From JANQSS01 sp965249735 (GTDB lineage Bacteria > Bacteroidota > Bacteroidia > Chitinophagales > Saprospiraceae): a stretch of DNA of 64,000 bases. Made by a program: the position numbers and the translations under genes. Positions within the stretch are counted from its first letter, which is position 1; every line of letters begins with the position of its first letter. Shown piece by piece: positions 18,832 to 27,428 of the stretch. The notes beneath the pieces were generated by a model. The model did not search any database. It was not told the origin of the DNA and saw only the letters and a program-made list of their open reading frames with translations. Where the stretch lies: the NCBI GenBank assembly GCA_965249735.1, contig CBDFMS010000020.1:1-64000 (forward strand), in the 5' to 3' direction.

Positions 18832-19584
18832 TTAAGGCTTGACTTTGGTCACTAGCACACTGTGGTTTGAGCCACCCTTCTCCTGGGCGTCACCCCAGGT
18901 TTTCCGAGGCTTTTCGATCGTGAGGACGTGATCGATCTTCTTATCCTGCCATGTTGGCTCGAGGTCCAGGTCGGTCTGGTGCCAACCGGGATTGGTGTGA
19001 TTGAAATCGCCGGCGACGATGCCGGTCTTCACCTCTTTGTGAAGCTCAGCCAGGTGTTGGTCGGCCCAATGGCTGCGGGTATGCACGTTCGTGATCTTTA
19101 GTCCTTTGTACTCCACCTGGACGTATCCCCACCAGTCTATTTCGGGGCCATAGCGCTCTCCTGATAGGCGCTTCCACTGAAAGTTCTTTGCGCTCCCTTT
19201 GACACATGTAGCGATATTGTCAGCCCCGAACCGCTGACAATGGCAGTCCCAACGCTTCGTTAACCGCTTCCTCAGGCGTGAGTAAGTCTGGTCGGTGACC
19301 TCTTGCAATGTGATCACGTTAGCGGTGATCGACTTTACCTTGGCAAGAACGAAGTCCGCCATCTCTTTATCATTACCCTTATTCCAGTTGGGGTCAGAGC
19401 CGGCAGCATTCCAGTTAACAATGCGATATCCTGTGCATCCCAGAGTCTGTAAGAGCACCAAGCCTATTGCCAGCAAGCGTGACAACGATGTCAGTTGTCT
19501 CCAGATCGACGGCCCTACTCCTAAGACTGGCCTGGAAAGATATTCCATTGGAGTTGATTCAATGGTTGTATTCTTTTTAAACAT
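18832..19584 (-). CDS. Lipoprotein endonuclease/exonuclease/phosphatase (EEP) domain protein
   Basis: 250 residues. An N-terminal hydrophobic segment ends in a lipobox (LQTLGC, Cys50), so the enzyme should be a membrane-anchored lipoprotein. The EEP fold motifs are in order: RIVNWNA, ITLQEV with metal-binding Glu95, TNVHTRSHW, GIVAGDFNHTNP, KKIDHVL and SNHSVLV. Relatives include DNase I-like nucleases and some phosphodiesterases; the substrate is unknown. Its DNA is visibly richer in G and C than the surrounding genes, and it shares orientation with the next minus-strand gene, which suggests both came in by transfer. Confidence 0.85.
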   Translation of the reverse strand: MFKKNTTIESTPMEYLSRPVLGVGPSIWRQLTSLSRLLAIGLVLLQTLGCTGYRIVNWNAAGSDPNWNKGNDKEMADFVLAKVKSITANVITLQEVTDQTYSRLRKRLTKRWDCHCQRFGADNIATCVKGSAKNFQWKRLSGERYGPEIDWWGYVQVEYKGLKITNVHTRSHWADQHLAELHKEVKTGIVAGDFNHTNPGWHQTDLDLEPTWQDKKIDHVLTIEKPRKTWGDAQEKGGSNHSVLVTKVKP

Positions 19585-19698
19585 ATGTTCAACCCTTCAA
19601 ACTCGTTGTGAATATAACGATTAAGATCAATGGCAATTGACTGTTGGATCTTTTTGCTTGGCCGATATTATACTTCGAAATTGAACTTATGCAGCAAA

Positions 19699-19736
19699 AG
19701 ACCTTCGCACTAATTGTGACTGCGGAGCCAAGGTCT
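19699..19736 (-). terminator. Hairpin downstream of the 129-residue minus-strand gene
   Basis: Stem AGACCTT (19699-19705) / AAGGTCT (19730-19736), extended inside by CGC/GCG. It lies in the 239-bp gap between the two minus-strand genes and could end transcription of the upstream one. Confidence 0.35.
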
Positions 19737-19823
19737 ATTAACAGCCCGACGCGAAATTAATTCGTTATAGCTCATGTGTTAATTAATGGACCTATCCTTT
19801 ATGAATTAAGAGGTGTGCGAGCT

Positions 19824-20213
19824 TTAATCCTTCATAGCGCGCCAAGAGGCCGAGCAAATTATATTGCTTTCATCTAAGCGGTTAACGCTTATCTTCACCT
19901 CGGCGCATTCTGTTGATGTTGCTATAAAACAGATCTCGAGCTTGCTCGACTCTGTTGTTACTTCACGGGAGCCGATTTGCTTTTCTTCAGGAACTGCATT
20001 ACCCGCATCAACTCGGTAGTCGTTGCATTCTTTATAGTGGCTTGGATCAGAGATCTGAGTTGTCGACAGGAAATCGAGTTCCCAGCGTTGCCCCTCTCGG
20101 AAGTGCACCGAAAATTCGCCCTCGGGCTCTTTGATCTTGTAACACCAACATGCGAGGAAGTTCAGACCATCTATTCGAGTCTTGCTTTTGAATTTTACTT
20201 TCAATTCGGTCAT
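19824..20213 (-). CDS. Hypothetical protein (129 residues)
   Basis: I do not recognise the family. The sequence is hydrophilic and mixed (ELKVKFKSKTRIDG, then HFREGQRWELDFL, ending in ICSASWRAMKD) with six Cys, no signal peptide and no membrane segment, so a cytoplasmic beta-rich protein is likely. It is supported as a gene by a perfect AGGAGG ribosome-binding site 8 bases before its ATG, which is unusual for Bacteroidota and points to a foreign origin. The opposite-strand frame at 19977-20216 overlaps it and is a shadow. Confidence 0.6.
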   Translation of the reverse strand: MTELKVKFKSKTRIDGLNFLACWCYKIKEPEGEFSVHFREGQRWELDFLSTTQISDPSHYKECNDYRVDAGNAVPEEKQIGSREVTTESSKLEICFIATSTECAEVKISVNRLDESNIICSASWRAMKD

Positions 20214-20221
20214 TAGACGAA

Positions 20222-20227
20222 CCTCCT
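20222..20227 (-). promoter_or_regulatory. Strong AGGAGG Shine-Dalgarno site
   Basis: Perfect AGGAGG on the minus strand, 8 bases before the ATG of the 129-residue gene. Most genes in this window lack such a site, so it both supports the start and marks the gene as atypical. Confidence 0.7.
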
Positions 20228-21181
20228 TTTTGTTTTCGCTACTTGACGTATGACATATATTCTTCTGCCAATAAGGACATTATTTAAAATATCGGATTTA
20301 TTATACAGATATACAAGAAAATAATTAAATGAAGCACGTTAACTGGAGTTTCGGAAAAGCTGGCCAGGTATAATTATGAGTTCATCTTCGCGATAATCCT
20401 TTATTCCTTTCCCAGCTGAAGTTCAGATTTTATTCGGGATATTTTACTTACCAGAAATTTATTTGATGCGGAAGTTGAGACCACACGTCACAACTCCGGA
20501 AACTGTTTGTAATTACAAGGACGGTCGGATGCACTTACGAGGCATATGGCTTGTTAAAAAGCGGTTTTTATGCTCCTTTCAATGTGCGCAGTCTTGTGGC
20601 CATCGGAACATCACGGGAGCAGTTGATTGCTGCTGGCGCGAATAATAATCACACGACAACATTCCGGGTCGTGTAATAGAAGTTCCTGGAACGAAAAGGT
20701 CGTTAAGATCTTGATTGGGTAAGCTTTAAACCTACGAGGTTTTGATTAGCATGGGCTTGCACTGGGTATTGAGGTAGTTGATTTGAACTACGATTCGTTC
20801 ACCAAACCTCGGAGGTCATTTTCAAACACAAGATCGCCAACTCTCCAAAACAATGCTTATCTTATCTGTCTATATCCTATTCCGAAACCAGCACACGGCA
20901 AATCATGCTTGATAACATACCAAAATGGGCGGGATGCGTCATTGATTGGGCGAGAATGTAAGAGCAAAAAAGTCTTGACAATAAATAATTGAATTTGATT
21001 TACCTATCCCAATATAGGATCGGAATCAAAATAACTAAAAATGGGAACTATGGTGGATAAAATCTTTATAACCAATAGTTAGCATAAAAAACGTACTTTT
21101 CTGTACTTTATCATTAAATTACATATGAAAGAAAAACGTTTGGAGCGTCACCTATTTCTGAAGTTCAAAATGGATTAGTTT
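20228..21181. other. Stretch without a confirmed gene (about 950 bp)
   Basis: No convincing gene. One plus-strand frame without a start codon reads YGLLKSGFYAPFNVRSLVAI and ends at a stop near 20670, which could be the tail of a decayed gene. A hairpin AAACCT/AGGTTT lies at 20728-20742. Two short open frames (20463-20645, 20783-20992) lack family resemblance. The promoter of the NtrC-type regulator should be near 21050-21170, where the DNA becomes AT-rich. Confidence 0.4.
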
Positions 21182-22525
21182 ATGATTTGCATAGTTGATG
21201 ACGAAAGGAGTATACGTATAACAGTAGCTGATGAACTAAGAGAGCGAGGCTATGAGGTCAGGGAATTTGCTGAACCCGCTGCAGCATTATCCATGATTAG
21301 AGAAATGGCCTTCAGTGTAGTTATTACGGACATTAGAATGCCTGGTATGGATGGTTTAGAGTTTATCAAAAGGGCGAAAGCCATTCGTCCTAATTTGGAT
21401 TTTTTAGTGATGACAGCATACGGGTCCATTCAAAATGTGGTCGAAGCCATGAGACTAGGTGCTTACAATTATTTGACTAAGCCCTTCGAAATGGAGGAGC
21501 TTTTTTTATCTCTAGAGAGAATTGTTGAACGAACAGAGTTGAAAAAAGATATTGAGGTCCTAACACAGCAGGCCTCAGAGAAATATGATTTTTCAGCTTT
21601 AATAGGAGAAAGCCCACAAATATCAAAAATGTTGGAGTTAGTTAAACTCATTGTAGACAATAACACCAGCATACTCATTCAAGGAGAAACAGGAACAGGT
21701 AAAGAATTACTTACGAATATTATACATTATAATAGTTCACGTAAGAGCAAACCATTGGTTAAAGTAAGTTGTGCTCTGCTCTCACGGGATGTTTTCGAAA
21801 GTGAATTGTTTGGGCACGAAAAAGGTTCGTTTACGGGTGCAGAAGAAACACGTATTGGACGTTTCGAGTCAGCAAAGGGAGGCACGATTCTTCTTGATGA
21901 CATTGATGACATGCCGCTGGTCCTACAAGTTAAAATTCTACGTGTGCTGGAAGAGAGTGAATTGGAAAGGGTCGGAGGTAACGAAACAATTAAAGTAGAT
22001 GTGCGTATCATTACTACAACCAAATTTGACCTAAAAAAACTTGTCGACGCGGGAAAGTTTAGAAAAGATTTGTACTACCGACTAAACGTTTTTCCTATTG
22101 GGATCCCTCCACTGAGATCCAGGGATGGAGATGTGATTTTGCTAGCAAAACATTTCGTAAATAAATATGCTAGCGGGAATTTACTTAGAATAGAAGATTG
22201 TGTACTCAGCCATTTAGTCAAATACAACTTTCCCGGAAATGTAAGGGAACTGAAAAATGCAATGGAAAGAGCTGTTCTCCTTGCTGGTAAAAGTGGGGTG
22301 ATTAAAATGGAACACTTACCTATTGAAATTAGGTTTAAATCGGCCATAACAGTTTGCACACCTCTAGGTGAAAAATCACTCCCAGAAATACTCGCTGAGC
22401 ATGAGATCAGTGCGATCAAATTAGCACTTGATAAAAGTGGTCACAATCAGTCTAAAGCTGCTCAACTCCTGGGAATACCGCTTTCAACGCTGCGCACAAA
22501 AATGGAAAAGTTCCTGATCCGTTAA
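21182..22525 (+). CDS. NtrC-family sigma-54-dependent response regulator
   Basis: 447 residues in the order receiver (1-115), AAA+ sigma-54 activation domain (about 138-370), Fis-type helix-turn-helix (about 405-447, AAQLLGIPLSTLRTKMEKF). In the receiver, D6, D7, phospho-acceptor D50, T78 and K100 are present. The AAA+ part has Walker A GETGTGKE (168-175), the sigma-54 contact loop as GSFTGA (215-220, A to S), and a Walker B reading LLDDID where most members have DE. It should activate sigma-54 promoters when phosphorylated. It sits upstream of the molybdoenzyme operon, and the NtrB-type kinase at 28051-29559 is the likely partner. Confidence 0.95.
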   Translation: MICIVDDERSIRITVADELRERGYEVREFAEPAAALSMIREMAFSVVITDIRMPGMDGLEFIKRAKAIRPNLDFLVMTAYGSIQNVVEAMRLGAYNYLTKPFEMEELFLSLERIVERTELKKDIEVLTQQASEKYDFSALIGESPQISKMLELVKLIVDNNTSILIQGETGTGKELLTNIIHYNSSRKSKPLVKVSCALLSRDVFESELFGHEKGSFTGAEETRIGRFESAKGGTILLDDIDDMPLVLQVKILRVLEESELERVGGNETIKVDVRIITTTKFDLKKLVDAGKFRKDLYYRLNVFPIGIPPLRSRDGDVILLAKHFVNKYASGNLLRIEDCVLSHLVKYNFPGNVRELKNAMERAVLLAGKSGVIKMEHLPIEIRFKSAITVCTPLGEKSLPEILAEHEISAIKLALDKSGHNQSKAAQLLGIPLSTLRTKMEKFLIR

Positions 22526-22918
22526 TATCCCCGTTTTTCACTTGATAAATGACTCTTATAAAACGGTAATCCGCAAGTTTATGCGGAATTCCGCAATTCA
22601 AATAGCTATTTCCTTTTATTCTTTAATTATACTGAGTATTAATAATTATCTTAATTTTTTCTATATAGTTGTTATTCATATATTAATACATATTACTAAT
22701 CTTAATACGAAGAATTGACTCAAATATGGATAAACAGGCATAGTATTAGCATCAACGGTAGGTATACCATTTAGTTATAATCAGTGAATGGTTGTGTTCT
22801 TTGAAAAAAAAAGTCAAGAATTTAATGAGATTAAAGCCGGACCGGGCAAACATTAAAACGGAGCCGGCAAATTCGCAGATCTTGACTGCTTATTCTTTAA
22901 ATAATAAATTCAAGAATT
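22526..22918. other. Intergenic region upstream of the molybdoenzyme operon
   Basis: 393 bp, strongly AT-rich in the middle. It contains the three-half-site palindrome at 22570-22595. I looked for a sigma-54 -24/-12 element (GG-N10-GC) and found only poor candidates, so the promoter is unresolved. Confidence 0.5.
22570..22595. promoter_or_regulatory. Tandem palindromic half-sites, candidate activator-binding site
   Basis: Three half-sites: TCCGCA (22570-22575), TGCGGA (22582-22587), TCCGCA (22590-22595). The last two form a perfect 14-bp palindrome TGCGGAATTCCGCA, and the first pair is a second inverted repeat with a 6-bp spacer. It lies about 325 bp before the molybdoenzyme start, a distance usual for enhancer sites of NtrC-type activators. 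It could also act as a terminator for the regulator gene, 45 bp upstream. Confidence 0.5.
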
Positions 22919-25429
22919 ATGAAGATTCGTCGGCGAGATTTCCTCAAATCGGCAGGTGTAACCGGAATTAGCATGACATTCTTTTCCCCGGTCGTTAATG
23001 CTTTTAGCACTAGCAGTTCATCTTCTTTTTTATTCGGTCCTTCTGGCGCCTGGGTTCCTACTACCTGTCAGGGATGCACAACCTGGTGCCCAATTGAGCT
23101 TTTTGTCCAGGATGGGAGAGTTGTGAAAGCCCGGGGTAATGAAAATTCCTTAATTAACACAGGCGACGTATGCCCAAAGGCTCATATGATCCCTAAAATG
23201 GTTTATGATCCGGACAGATTGAAAATGCCAATGAAAAGAACCAATCCCATCAAGGGGAAAGGCATCGATCCCAATTTTGTTCCGATTTCCTGGGATGAAG
23301 CATTGGGTACAATTGCGGACAAGATCATGGAGTTGCGGAATAACAATGAAACCCATAAGTATATGTTCTTGCGGGGCAGGTATAGCTATAGCAGGGATAT
23401 TATGTATGACAGGTTAACCAAGATTATTGGTTCTCCTAACAATATATCGCATAGCGCGATTTGTGCTGAAGCCGAAAAGGCCGGTGCATATTTTACAGAA
23501 GGCTATTGGGGTTACAGAGATTATGATCTTGATAATACTGAATATGTAGTCCTTTGGGGTGTAGACCCAATGCGATCAAATCGTTTGATTCCTTTTTCCA
23601 TTCAAAAGTTTGGTGATTTGTTAGACTACGCGAAAGTAGTTACGATTGATCCTCAACTCACTACTTCTGCTTCTAAATCTCATGAATGGCTACCGGTTCA
23701 ACCGGGACAAGATGGAGCATTAGCTTCTGCTCTTGCCCATCATATCCTGGTGAGTGGAATGTGGAATAAACCATTTGTAGGAGATTTCAATGATAATGTG
23801 AATCGTTTTGAGGCAAATCAGATCGTCTCGGAATCTGATTTCACAGAAATTTATTCAAATGGCCTTGTGAAATGGTGGAATATAGAATTGAATGATAAAA
23901 CTCCTGAATGGGCAGAAGCACTTACTGGAATCTCAGCATCTAAAATACGACAAATTGCGGAAGAGATGGGAGCAGCTGCTCCGAAGGTTGCTGTCTGGTT
24001 GGGTCCGGGTCCGGTTATGTCAACGCGTGGAACTTATGCAGCTATGGCTATTCATGCTTTAAACGGACTGCTCGGATCAGCGGATCATGAAGGCGGGACC
24101 CTCAGGTCACCTAGTCAGGCAACACAAAGTTTTGCTTCACCAAATGATTACATTGACAGCATCGCTGATGCCGGAAAATCCATGCCTAAAATAGACCAGC
24201 GGGGAACACTTGGATTTCCTGCTTTGAATAAAGGAAAATCAGGAGGAGGTGTGGTAACTAATAATGTAGCCAATGGTATGTTGTCACAAGATCCCTATGA
24301 TATAAAAGTAGCGATCTGTACATGGGGTAATCACGCTTTCTCATGCACCCAGCCTCAAAGATGGATCGATGCTTTATCCAACCTGCCTTTCTTTGTGCAC
24401 ATTACTACTCACGCATCTGAATCAACCCAGTTCGCTGACATTGTCTTACCTGCAACCAATCCTCAAGCTGAGAAATGGTCTTACCTTAAAACGAAAGGCC
24501 ATCTGCATTCTGCTATCTCCATTCAGCAACCAATGGTAACACCGTTGTTTGATGTATATGGTGATGAGAATGAAATTCCTTTTATGTTGGCAGAAAAGCT
24601 TGCAACTAAAGGATTTACACTTCCACTTGATTATCTCACAACCGAATTTGCTGACCCTGAAACAGGTGTTACACCAACTTCACCATCCGAATTTGCTGAG
24701 TATGCCACCAAGCTAGCAACTAAACCCGGCTACGATCAGATTGGAGGATGGGATGAATTCGTATCAAAAGGAGTCGTAAACTTTGGTCCATATGTGTATG
24801 AATCACACTGGGATGATTTCGGTACGGTTTCAGGAAAATTCGAATTTTACAGTGAAACACTTAAAGATGCATTGCAAAAGCACGCTGTCAGGCATAACAC
24901 GACAATTGACAATGTTTTACAGGTTTGCAATTACGAAGCGCAAGGAGAATTGGCCTTTGTGCCGCATTACGAAGCTCCTTTTAGGTGGGGTGATGAAACT
25001 GAATATCCTTTTGTTTTCATTGATACAAAATCAAGATTGAACCGTGAAGGAAGGAGTGCAAACTTACCATGGTTTCACGAATTTCTGAAGGTTGATCCGA
25101 ATGCACTAAGTCATGAAGATTATTTGTGCATCAATCCAATAGATGCAGCTAATCTGAGCCTCACGGATAATACGCTTGTCAGGGTAAGTTCGGTAACTGG
25201 TTTTATGGATGTCAAAGTCAGGTTGTGGGAAGGTATTCGGCAGGGCACAGTGACCAAATCTTACGGACAAGGTCATTGGGCATATGGAAGGATAGCGAGT
25301 GAAGACTATGCCAATGCAGTACCCCGTGGCGCCAATAATAATGATATTCTACCTGATGATTATGACAGGATTTCAGGAAGTACTGCTAGAAATGGGGGAT
25401 TCGTTGGTGTAAAACTAGAACCTTTATAA
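22919..25429 (+). CDS. Tat-exported molybdopterin oxidoreductase, ArrA-like (putative respiratory arsenate reductase catalytic subunit)
   Basis: 836 residues, DMSO reductase family. A twin-arginine signal (RRRDFLK, residues 4-10) predicts folded export to the periplasm. The [4Fe-4S] motif is C50-x2-C53-x3-C57-x27-C85, the spacing known for ArrA. In the active site, R154-Y155, H178-S179, the likely Mo ligand C182, K187 and Y199 match in identity and spacing the ArrA residues I recall as R165, Y166, H189, S190, C193, K198 and Y210. The length is close to that of ArrA (about 850). It forms an apparent operon with an Fe-S subunit, a TorD-type chaperone and a MobB-like protein. Broad family assignment is secure; arsenate as substrate is an inference, and the sister ArxA and polysulfide/thiosulfate reductases remain possible. 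No membrane anchor gene is nearby. Confidence 0.9.
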   Translation: MKIRRRDFLKSAGVTGISMTFFSPVVNAFSTSSSSSFLFGPSGAWVPTTCQGCTTWCPIELFVQDGRVVKARGNENSLINTGDVCPKAHMIPKMVYDPDRLKMPMKRTNPIKGKGIDPNFVPISWDEALGTIADKIMELRNNNETHKYMFLRGRYSYSRDIMYDRLTKIIGSPNNISHSAICAEAEKAGAYFTEGYWGYRDYDLDNTEYVVLWGVDPMRSNRLIPFSIQKFGDLLDYAKVVTIDPQLTTSASKSHEWLPVQPGQDGALASALAHHILVSGMWNKPFVGDFNDNVNRFEANQIVSESDFTEIYSNGLVKWWNIELNDKTPEWAEALTGISASKIRQIAEEMGAAAPKVAVWLGPGPVMSTRGTYAAMAIHALNGLLGSADHEGGTLRSPSQATQSFASPNDYIDSIADAGKSMPKIDQRGTLGFPALNKGKSGGGVVTNNVANGMLSQDPYDIKVAICTWGNHAFSCTQPQRWIDALSNLPFFVHITTHASESTQFADIVLPATNPQAEKWSYLKTKGHLHSAISIQQPMVTPLFDVYGDENEIPFMLAEKLATKGFTLPLDYLTTEFADPETGVTPTSPSEFAEYATKLATKPGYDQIGGWDEFVSKGVVNFGPYVYESHWDDFGTVSGKFEFYSETLKDALQKHAVRHNTTIDNVLQVCNYEAQGELAFVPHYEAPFRWGDETEYPFVFIDTKSRLNREGRSANLPWFHEFLKVDPNALSHEDYLCINPIDAANLSLTDNTLVRVSSVTGFMDVKVRLWEGIRQGTVTKSYGQGHWAYGRIASEDYANAVPRGANNNDILPDDYDRISGSTARNGGFVGVKLEPL

Positions 25430-25437
25430 TGTATTTA

Positions 25438-25459
25438 TTCTAAAATAAAAAATTTAGAA
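25438..25459 (+). other. AT-rich intercistronic hairpin
   Basis: Perfect 7-bp stem TTCTAAA / TTTAGAA with an 8-base loop between the genes for the catalytic and Fe-S subunits. It might lower or protect transcripts at this 125-bp gap; by itself it is weak. Confidence 0.3.
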
Positions 25460-25554
25460 CAAAGCTGAAAAAACAGACATATCATATCATTTTACCTTTA
25501 GTAAGTGAATAAACAATTGAAGAATATTTATCGAATACAATAAAAATTCAAGAA

Positions 25555-26631
25555 ATGGCACAAATAGCTATGGTTATCGATTTGCAAAAATGCACAAGTT
25601 GTGGATCATGTGCGTTGGCTTGCAAAACTGAAAATAACACCAGGAACAGCACCAACAAAGCCACGTTCAACTGGGCGGATTTTATCACCTCCACGAGAGG
25701 AGAGTTTCCAGAATCAAAATTTATATCCATGCCTGTGTTGTGCAACCATTGCAGCGAGGCACCATGCGTTGAAATATGCCCGGTTACGCCCAAGGCAATG
25801 TTTAAAACAGCAAGTGGCGTTACTATGCACAATGATGCGCGATGTATTGGATGCCAATTGTGTATGGATGCCTGTCCATATAGTTCAAGGGATATTAGCA
25901 CCGATGGATCTTTGTATTCTGTTATCAGTTTCAATCCTTTTTCAGAGTCCACAAATCCATTTTACGATGATGCCACATCCATCCTTCCTGGGTCTTCTAG
26001 CCCAGCAGAAATTGTAACTCTTACGGGCACTCCTCCAGACAGAAATGAATATTCCCACGCGGATTTCAATGATGTGAGGCCGGCTGGTGTCACAGAAAAA
26101 TGTATATTTTGTGATCACAGACTATTGAATGGTGATCAACCATACTGTGTGGATAGTTGTCCCGCTAACGCAAGGATTTTTGGTGATATTGACGATCCGA
26201 ACAGTGAAGTCAGCCAATTACTCCTTAATCACGAATACTTCAGGCTGGCGAACAACAAAGGGGAAATTCTTGGGCCAGATGAGCAAGGCACTAGTCCAAA
26301 TGTCTATTACATCCGTAATTTTGAAGATGTAAATACTTCAGCTAAGGAAGTTCCAAAACCAGCAGAGTGGGACGATTTTACGAAGTTGTTTCCAAATCCG
26401 GCGAGTGGACACACAAGTCTGGAAGTTGATGTCAAATCACCGGATTACCTTAATTGTGTGATTTATAATGTGGCTGGTCAATTGTTAATGACACCAGTAA
26501 ACAATGAGTTTATGATGGCAGGAGTTAATACGATTGATATAAACTTGGGGAATTTGGATAGCGGCACATATCTAATTCAGATTACTCTCGGTAAAATGAG
26601 GGGCTCCAAACGATTGATCGTACAGAATTAA
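25555..26631 (+). CDS. Four-cluster [4Fe-4S] electron-transfer subunit (ArrB-like) fused to a T9SS C-terminal sorting domain
   Basis: 358 residues. Four ferredoxin-type clusters are set out as C13/C16/C19/C23, C63/C66/C71/C75, C97/C100/C103/C107 and C183/C186/C198/C202, as in PsrB/DmsB/ArrB subunits, which pass electrons to the Mo site. There is no signal peptide: cysteine motifs begin at residue 13, so export should depend on hitch-hiking with the Tat-tagged catalytic subunit. After a linker near residues 255-275, the C-terminus (about 279-358) is a textbook type A T9SS sorting domain: LFPNPASG, VIYNVAGQLL, LDSGTYLIQI and a basic end (GSKRLIVQN). Standard ArrB-type subunits are about 230-240 residues and lack this. 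The protein is therefore predicted to end up outside the outer membrane, possibly anchored. Confidence 0.92.
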   Translation: MAQIAMVIDLQKCTSCGSCALACKTENNTRNSTNKATFNWADFITSTRGEFPESKFISMPVLCNHCSEAPCVEICPVTPKAMFKTASGVTMHNDARCIGCQLCMDACPYSSRDISTDGSLYSVISFNPFSESTNPFYDDATSILPGSSSPAEIVTLTGTPPDRNEYSHADFNDVRPAGVTEKCIFCDHRLLNGDQPYCVDSCPANARIFGDIDDPNSEVSQLLLNHEYFRLANNKGEILGPDEQGTSPNVYYIRNFEDVNTSAKEVPKPAEWDDFTKLFPNPASGHTSLEVDVKSPDYLNCVIYNVAGQLLMTPVNNEFMMAGVNTIDINLGNLDSGTYLIQITLGKMRGSKRLIVQN

Positions 26632-26748
26632 TAAATTTCTTAAACGCAAATTTTAAATATAAGCTGGGAATATCTAAGTTTCAATGTGTTTTGTATCTAA
26701 AATAGGTAATATAATTACTATTGTCTAAAACACAATAACTATACAATT

Positions 26749-27396
26749 ATGTTGATTACACCTACATCATCTAAGTTAATCCAGGCGCGTGGAGAGATAT
26801 ACCAGTTGTTAGGAGCATTGTTCTGTGAGCCAGAGGCAGAAGTCTTAAGTGATAAGAAAGTATTTCAAAAGCTTAAAATCAATGTAGAGAAAGTACAACC
26901 CGGGCTCGTCTATCTTGTAAATAAATTGGAAGCTATTTTTGTAAAATATTCCATCCAGGATCTTTTAGTCGACCATACCAAGATATTCCTTGGTCCTTTC
27001 AATGCGATTGCTCATCCTTATAGTTCAATTTATTTTGGTGAAAAAGGTCTTATGACGGATGTCACAACATGGGTCGAAAATTACTATAGAATGTGTGGAC
27101 TAAATTTTGACTACAGCATTCGAGATTTACCTGATCATATTGTTGTTGAGCTGGAGTTTATGTACGAATTGATTTTCCGTGAATGGGAAGCACGCGCTGA
27201 AGGTAATATTGAAGAAGCAACTAAACGCGCGAATTTTCAACGAGAATTCATTAGGCAACATTTAGGAGTATGGGTCGGAAAAATGTGCGATGCAATCATA
27301 AAAAGTAAATTAAATGAATATTATAGTGTGTTGGCTGAATTCCTGAGTGCATTCATGCTACACGAGAAAATGTCCACCATAACAAGTAAAAGTTGA
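26749..27396 (+). CDS. TorD/DmsD-family molybdoenzyme chaperone (ArrD-like)
   Basis: 215 all-helical residues, usual for the family. It shows the typical LLVDHTKIFLGPFNAIAHPY segment followed by YFGEKGLMTDVT, the PDHIVVELEFMYELI motif, and the F-x3-HLGVWVGKM block. TorD-type chaperones hold the Tat signal and the apo-enzyme until the Mo cofactor is inserted. Its place after the catalytic and Fe-S genes makes the upstream molybdoenzyme its obvious client. It overlaps or abuts the MobB-like gene, indicating co-transcription. Confidence 0.92.
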   Translation: MLITPTSSKLIQARGEIYQLLGALFCEPEAEVLSDKKVFQKLKINVEKVQPGLVYLVNKLEAIFVKYSIQDLLVDHTKIFLGPFNAIAHPYSSIYFGEKGLMTDVTTWVENYYRMCGLNFDYSIRDLPDHIVVELEFMYELIFREWEARAEGNIEEATKRANFQREFIRQHLGVWVGKMCDAIIKSKLNEYYSVLAEFLSAFMLHEKMSTITSKS

Positions 27397-27428
27397 ATAA
27401 GTGGAGCCCTCTAAACACTCCATACAGA

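Noticed and set aside
20463..20645. 60-residue plus-strand frame with Cys-rich sequence.
   Set aside because: No start context, no recognisable fold, and another frame across the same DNA looks more protein-like; neither is supported.
22740..22830. Possible sigma-54 promoter elements (TGGATAAACAGGCA, TGGTTGTGTTCTTTGA).
   Set aside because: Spacing between the GG and GC (or G) elements is 8 or 11 bases and not the required 10.
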